From Burkholderia sp. FERM BP-3421 (lineage in GTDB: Bacteria > Pseudomonadota > Gammaproteobacteria > Burkholderiales > Burkholderiaceae): a stretch of DNA of 64,000 bases. Shown in pieces: positions 60,949 through 64,000 of the stretch. Position numbers and translations under genes: made by a program. The notes beneath the pieces are model-generated. The model was given only the letters and a program-made list of their open reading frames with translations, had not been told where the DNA came from and did not search any database. Location: assembly GCF_028657905.1 (NCBI RefSeq), contig NZ_CP117782.1, forward strand, positions 2,604,001 to 2,668,000, read 5' to 3'. Position 1 is the stretch's first letter, and every line of letters begins with the position of its first letter.

Positions 60949-61713
60949 ATGTCCGTGCCGCTCCCGCCGAGGCGCGACCGCCGCGCCCCATTTTCGTGCG
61001 CGGGCGTCGCGCTGGCGCGCCTCGCCGCGTGGGCGCTGCCGAATCTGTGCGCGCTGTGCGGCAATTTGTCACAGCGAACGCTGTGCGCGCAGTGCGACGC
61101 GGCGTACTGGAACGAGGCGCGGCTGCGCTGCGTGCAATGCGCGCTGCCGCTGCCCGCCCGGCCCGCCGCGGACTATCGATGCCGCGCGTGCCGCGACGCG
61201 CCGCCGCCGTTCGACGCGACGCTCGCGCTCGCCGATTACCGCGCGCCGCTCGACGGCCTCGCGCTCGACCTGAAGTTCCGCGCGCGGCTCGCGCTCGGCG
61301 CGGAATTCGCCGGCCGTCTCGCGCGGCTCGCCCACGAGCGCTTCGGCACGGCGCACGGCCTCGACCTGCTCGCGCCCGTGCCGCTCGCGCGGCGGCGGCT
61401 CGTCGCGCGCGGCTACAACCAGGCGTGGGCGATCGCCCGGCCGCTCGCGCGACACCTGCGGGCGCGCGCCGTATCGACGCTCGCCGAGCGGCGCGTCGAC
61501 ACAGCGCCGCAGTCGCGGCTCGACGCCGGCGCGCGCCACGCGAACGTCGCGGCGGCCTTCGCGCCGACGCGCGCGGTCGACGGGCTGCACGTGGGGCTCG
61601 TGGACGACGTCATGACGTCGGGCGCGACGCTCGGCGCGCTCGCGCGCTGCCTGAAGGACGCGGGTGCGCGCCGCGTGACGAATTTCGTCGCGCTGCGCAC
61701 CGCGAAAGATTGA
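60949..61713 (+). CDS. comF: ComF-family phosphoribosyltransferase-like protein
   Basis: A 254-residue protein with an N-terminal zinc-finger-like region with four CxxC-type pairs (CALC, CAQC, CVQC, CRAC). The PRT fold follows, with LAPVPLARRRLVARGYNQAWAIA (its core is RRLVARGYNQA) and the PRPP-binding loop VGLVDDVMTSGATLGALA. ComF proteins are needed for DNA uptake in naturally competent bacteria. Homologues are near-universal also in non-competent species, so competence is not implied. The start at 60949 is preferred over the longer ORF, which overlaps the divergent promoter. Confidence 0.92.
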   Translation: MSVPLPPRRDRRAPFSCAGVALARLAAWALPNLCALCGNLSQRTLCAQCDAAYWNEARLRCVQCALPLPARPAADYRCRACRDAPPPFDATLALADYRAPLDGLALDLKFRARLALGAEFAGRLARLAHERFGTAHGLDLLAPVPLARRRLVARGYNQAWAIARPLARHLRARAVSTLAERRVDTAPQSRLDAGARHANVAAAFAPTRAVDGLHVGLVDDVMTSGATLGALARCLKDAGARRVTNFVALRTAKD

Positions 61714-61755
61714 AATAGATTGACTCACATCAAGACTACTTGCCGGACTCGAATC

Positions 61756-62226
61756 ATGTTCAACGTCGTTCTCGTCGAACCCGAAATCCCGCCGAACACC
61801 GGCAACGTCATCCGCCTGTGCGCGAACACCGGCGCGCGGCTGCATCTGATCGAGCCGCTCGGCTTCCCGCTCGACGACGCGCGCATGCGCCGCGCCGGGC
61901 TCGATTACCACGAGTACGCCAACATGCGCGTGCACCGAGACTGGGAGGCATTTGTCGCCGCCGAAACGCCGGACCCGACGCGCATGTTCGCGTTCACGAC
62001 GCGCGGCTCGGGTCGCTTCCACGATCTCGCGTTCCAGCCGGGCGACTGGTTCGTGTTCGGCCCGGAGACGCGCGGCCTGCCCGCGCCGCTGCTCGAACGC
62101 TTCCCAACCAGCCAGCGCGTGCGGCTGCCGATGCGGCCGGACAACCGCAGCCTGAACCTGTCGAATACGGTCGCGGTCGTCGTGTTCGAGGCGTGGCGTC
62201 AGGCGGGCTTCGAAGGCGGAGCGTAA
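61756..62226 (+). CDS. trmL: tRNA (cytidine(34)-2'-O)-methyltransferase
   Basis: A 156-residue SPOUT-fold enzyme that methylates the ribose of the wobble base in tRNA-Leu isoacceptors. Motifs are VVLVEPEIPPNTGNVIRLCA at the N-terminus, FGPETRGLP (motif 2 of the knot) and RSLNLSNTVAVVVFEAWRQ (motif 3). It starts with MFNVVLVEP at 61756. The upstream ATG-like extension adds nothing conserved. It lies 42 bp after comF and is probably co-transcribed. Confidence 0.94.
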   Translation: MFNVVLVEPEIPPNTGNVIRLCANTGARLHLIEPLGFPLDDARMRRAGLDYHEYANMRVHRDWEAFVAAETPDPTRMFAFTTRGSGRFHDLAFQPGDWFVFGPETRGLPAPLLERFPTSQRVRLPMRPDNRSLNLSNTVAVVVFEAWRQAGFEGGA

Positions 62227-62256
62227 ACGGAAGGAAGGCAGCGGAACGCGCGACGC

Positions 62257-62796
62257 TCAGGCGCGGGCGAGCGCGGCGCGGTAAAGCGCGAGCATCGGCT
62301 CGGAAAAGCAGGCGAACAGGATCCGGTCGAAGCAGCCGGCCTGGGGGCCGCCGTCGCGCAGCGCCTCGCCCACGGCGCGCACGGCGATCGCGGTCGCCGC
62401 CTCGGCCGGATAGCCGTACACGCCGCAACTGATCGCGGGAAACGCGAGCGACCGGCAGCCCGCCCCGGCCGCCGCCTCGAGCACGCGCCGGTAGCACGAG
62501 GCGAGCAGCGCCGCCTCGCCGTGCGCACCGCCCTGCCACACCGGCCCCACCGTATGAATCACGAAGCGCGCGGGCAGCCCGTGTCCGCGCGTGAGCTTCG
62601 CATCGCCGGTCGCGCAGCCGCCGAGCGCCGCGCATTCGCGCAGCAGGCCAGGGCCCGCCGCCCGGTGGATCGCACCGTCGACGCCGCCGCCGCCCAGCAG
62701 GGTTTCGTTGGCGGCGTTGACGATCGCGTCGAGCGCGAGCGTCGTGATGTCCACGACGCGCGCGTCCAGTTGAGTCGAACCGATGAGATGCGGCAT
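62257..62796 (-). CDS. Macrodomain protein (O-acetyl-ADP-ribose deacetylase type)
   Basis: A 179-residue stand-alone macrodomain. The ADP-ribose pocket is formed by DAIVNAANETLLGGGGVDGAIHRAAG and the second loop SLAFPAISCGVYGYP. PARFVIHTVGPVWQGG is also typical. Such proteins hydrolyse O-acetyl-ADP-ribose or remove ADP-ribose from proteins (YmdB/MacroD group). It is convergent with trmL (30 bp between stops). ATG 62796 starts the conserved first strand. Confidence 0.92.
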   Translation of the reverse strand: MPHLIGSTQLDARVVDITTLALDAIVNAANETLLGGGGVDGAIHRAAGPGLLRECAALGGCATGDAKLTRGHGLPARFVIHTVGPVWQGGAHGEAALLASCYRRVLEAAAGAGCRSLAFPAISCGVYGYPAEAATAIAVRAVGEALRDGGPQAGCFDRILFACFSEPMLALYRAALARA

Positions 62797-62861
62797 GACG
62801 GCCTCCACGGCGAACCTCGCCCGCGCACAGCCTAGCGCGTTCGCCGCGCGCCCGCGCTGCG

Positions 62862-63860
62862 CTACTCGGCCTTCGCGTCGCGGCGCAGCAGGCCGCTCAC
62901 CGCGTCGCGCGGCGCGACGCCGTCGAACAGCACGGCGCACACCGCCTCGGTGATCGGCATCTCGATGCCGTGATCGCGCGCGATCGACAGCACCGCCTGC
63001 GCGCAACGCACGCCTTCGGCGACGTGGCCGAGCGAGGCCAGGATCGCCTCGAGCGTGCGCCCTTCGGCCAGTTGCAGGCCGACGGTGCGGTTGCGCGACA
63101 GGTTGCCCGTCGCGGTCAGGATCAGGTCGCCCAGGCCGGTCAGCCCGGTGAAGGTTTCCGCGCGGCCGCCGAGCGTCACGCCCAGGCGCGACATCTCGGC
63201 CAGGCCGCGCGTGATCAGCGCGGCCCGCGCATTGAGGCCGAGCCCCAGGCCGTCGGCGATGCCGGTCGCGATCGCCAGCACGTTCTTCACCGCGCCGCCG
63301 ACCTCGACGCCGACCACGTCGTCGCCGGTATAGATCCGCATCGCGCCGTGATGGAACGCCGCCACCGTGCGCTCGCGGCAGGCGGCCGAGGCGCTCGCGA
63401 TCGTCAGCGCGACGGGCAGGCCCTCGCCGACCTCGCGCGCGAAGCTCGGGCCGGACAGCACGCCGTTGCTCGGCTGCCCGGGCAGCGCCTCCGCGATCAT
63501 CCGGTGCGGCAAGAGCCGCGTGTCGGCCTCGAAACCCTTGCAGACCCATACCAGATGCGCGGGCACCCGGCCCGCGTCGCGCATCGCGCCGCACAGCGCG
63601 CGCAGCCCGGCGACGGGCGCCGCGACCACGCACAGCGCGTCGTCGCCCGCCGCATGCGCGAGCGCGGCCGCGAGATCGGCCTCGTAGCGCAGCGCCGGCG
63701 ACAGCGCGACGCCGTCGAGGTAGCGGACGTTTTCGCGCCGGGCCTCAAGTTCGGAGACGAGCGCGCGATCGCGCGCCCACAGGAGCGTATCGTGCCGCGC
63801 GGCCAGATGGCCGGCCAGCGCGGTGCCCCACGCGCCGGCGCCGAGAACGGAAACTTTCAT
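62862..63860 (-). CDS. gpsA: Glycerol-3-phosphate dehydrogenase [NAD(P)+]
   Basis: A 332-residue enzyme that reduces dihydroxyacetone phosphate to sn-glycerol-3-phosphate for phospholipid synthesis. The Rossmann start VSVLGAGAWGTALAGHLA, the LSGPSFAREV loop, the catalytic lysine in GAVKNVLAIATGIADGL and TFTGLTGLGDLILT are all present. ATG 63860 (MKVSVLG) is chosen over the ORF limit. secB lies 26 bp upstream on the same strand, the usual secB-gpsA arrangement. Confidence 0.96.
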   Translation of the reverse strand: MKVSVLGAGAWGTALAGHLAARHDTLLWARDRALVSELEARRENVRYLDGVALSPALRYEADLAAALAHAAGDDALCVVAAPVAGLRALCGAMRDAGRVPAHLVWVCKGFEADTRLLPHRMIAEALPGQPSNGVLSGPSFAREVGEGLPVALTIASASAACRERTVAAFHHGAMRIYTGDDVVGVEVGGAVKNVLAIATGIADGLGLGLNARAALITRGLAEMSRLGVTLGGRAETFTGLTGLGDLILTATGNLSRNRTVGLQLAEGRTLEAILASLGHVAEGVRCAQAVLSIARDHGIEMPITEAVCAVLFDGVAPRDAVSGLLRRDAKAE

Positions 63861-63886
63861 ACCCAGCACCGGTCGGTCGCGGCCGC

Positions 63887-64000
63887 TCAGTTGAGCGTCG
63901 TGCCGTTCGGCGCGCCCTGCGCGCCGCCTTCCGCCTGCTGCGACAGCTGCGCGAGACGCTGCTCGTACAGCGCCTGGAAGTTGATTTCCGCGAGGTGGAT
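63887..64000 (-). CDS. secB: Protein-export chaperone SecB, C-terminal 37 residues (start outside window)
   Basis: The - strand frame from the window edge reads HLAEINFQALYEQRLAQLSQ and then an Ala/Gly-rich tail to TGA at 63887. LAEINFxALY is the C-terminal signature of SecB, the tetrameric chaperone that hands preproteins to SecA. Position directly before gpsA agrees. Confidence 0.93.
   Translation of the reverse strand: MHLAEINFQALYEQRLAQLSQQAEGGAQGAPNGTTLN

Overview
The window is a very GC-rich chromosomal segment with a Burkholderia-type gene set: ftsY, leuA with an attenuator leader, rpoH, cydAB, a chitin/GlcNAc PTS cluster, imuA-imuB-dnaE2, the cta/cox cluster, comF, trmL, gpsA and secB. 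I read it as Burkholderia sensu stricto. The species cannot be decided from the sequence alone.

Layout. 1-6.0 kb: 3' end of ftsY, maiA, ybiB, a leucine leader peptide and leuA, a small NTF2-like protein and the lipid A deacylase pagL. 6.0-10.5 kb: rpoH behind a perfect CIRCE operator, then cydP-cydA-cydB-cydX for cytochrome bd oxidase. 10.9-22.5 kb: chitin/GlcNAc catabolism, with an exported GH20 hexosaminidase on the + strand and nagR-nagA-nagB(SIS)-nagF(EIIA-HPr-EI)-nagE on the - strand. A foreign-looking two-gene module with a HEPN-type RNase motif lies between them.

22.8-38.5 kb: the native dnaE2 gene (SOS mutasome polymerase) has been split by an insertion of about 14.7 kb. Its 5' part lies at 37664-38490 and a decayed 3' part at 22799-22988. 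Both broken ends carry the same 10-bp sequence, ACGTCGATAT, inside the codons of the catalytic PDIDVD motif. The inserted island is visibly less GC-rich. It carries IS3-type debris, an MFS remnant, a type I secretion cassette (TolC, ABC exporter, HlyD adaptor), a VgrG spike protein ending in exactly 28 consecutive heptad repeats, a putative secreted protein, and a complete replacement dnaE2 placed in line behind the disrupted one.

38.5-40.7 kb: native imuB and imuA behind a near-perfect LexA box, so the island dnaE2 may now be read from the host SOS promoter. 40.8-42.5 kb: a histidine kinase and an FkbM methyltransferase, both apparently cut at their 5' ends. 43-49 kb: a TrpXYZ-like ABC transporter, a MetQ-like binding protein, a chemoreceptor and a YciI protein. 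49.3-59.7 kb: haem A biosynthesis and aa3-type cytochrome c oxidase genes (sco, ctaB, ctaA, surf1, coxC, ctaG, ctaD, ctaC plus small membrane proteins). Subunit II carries both a cytochrome c domain and an OmpA-like domain. 59.9-64 kb: a BioC-like methyltransferase, comF, trmL, a macrodomain protein, gpsA and the 3' end of secB.

No tRNA, rRNA or CRISPR array was seen. Calls rest on reading the translations and motifs; no database search was run.
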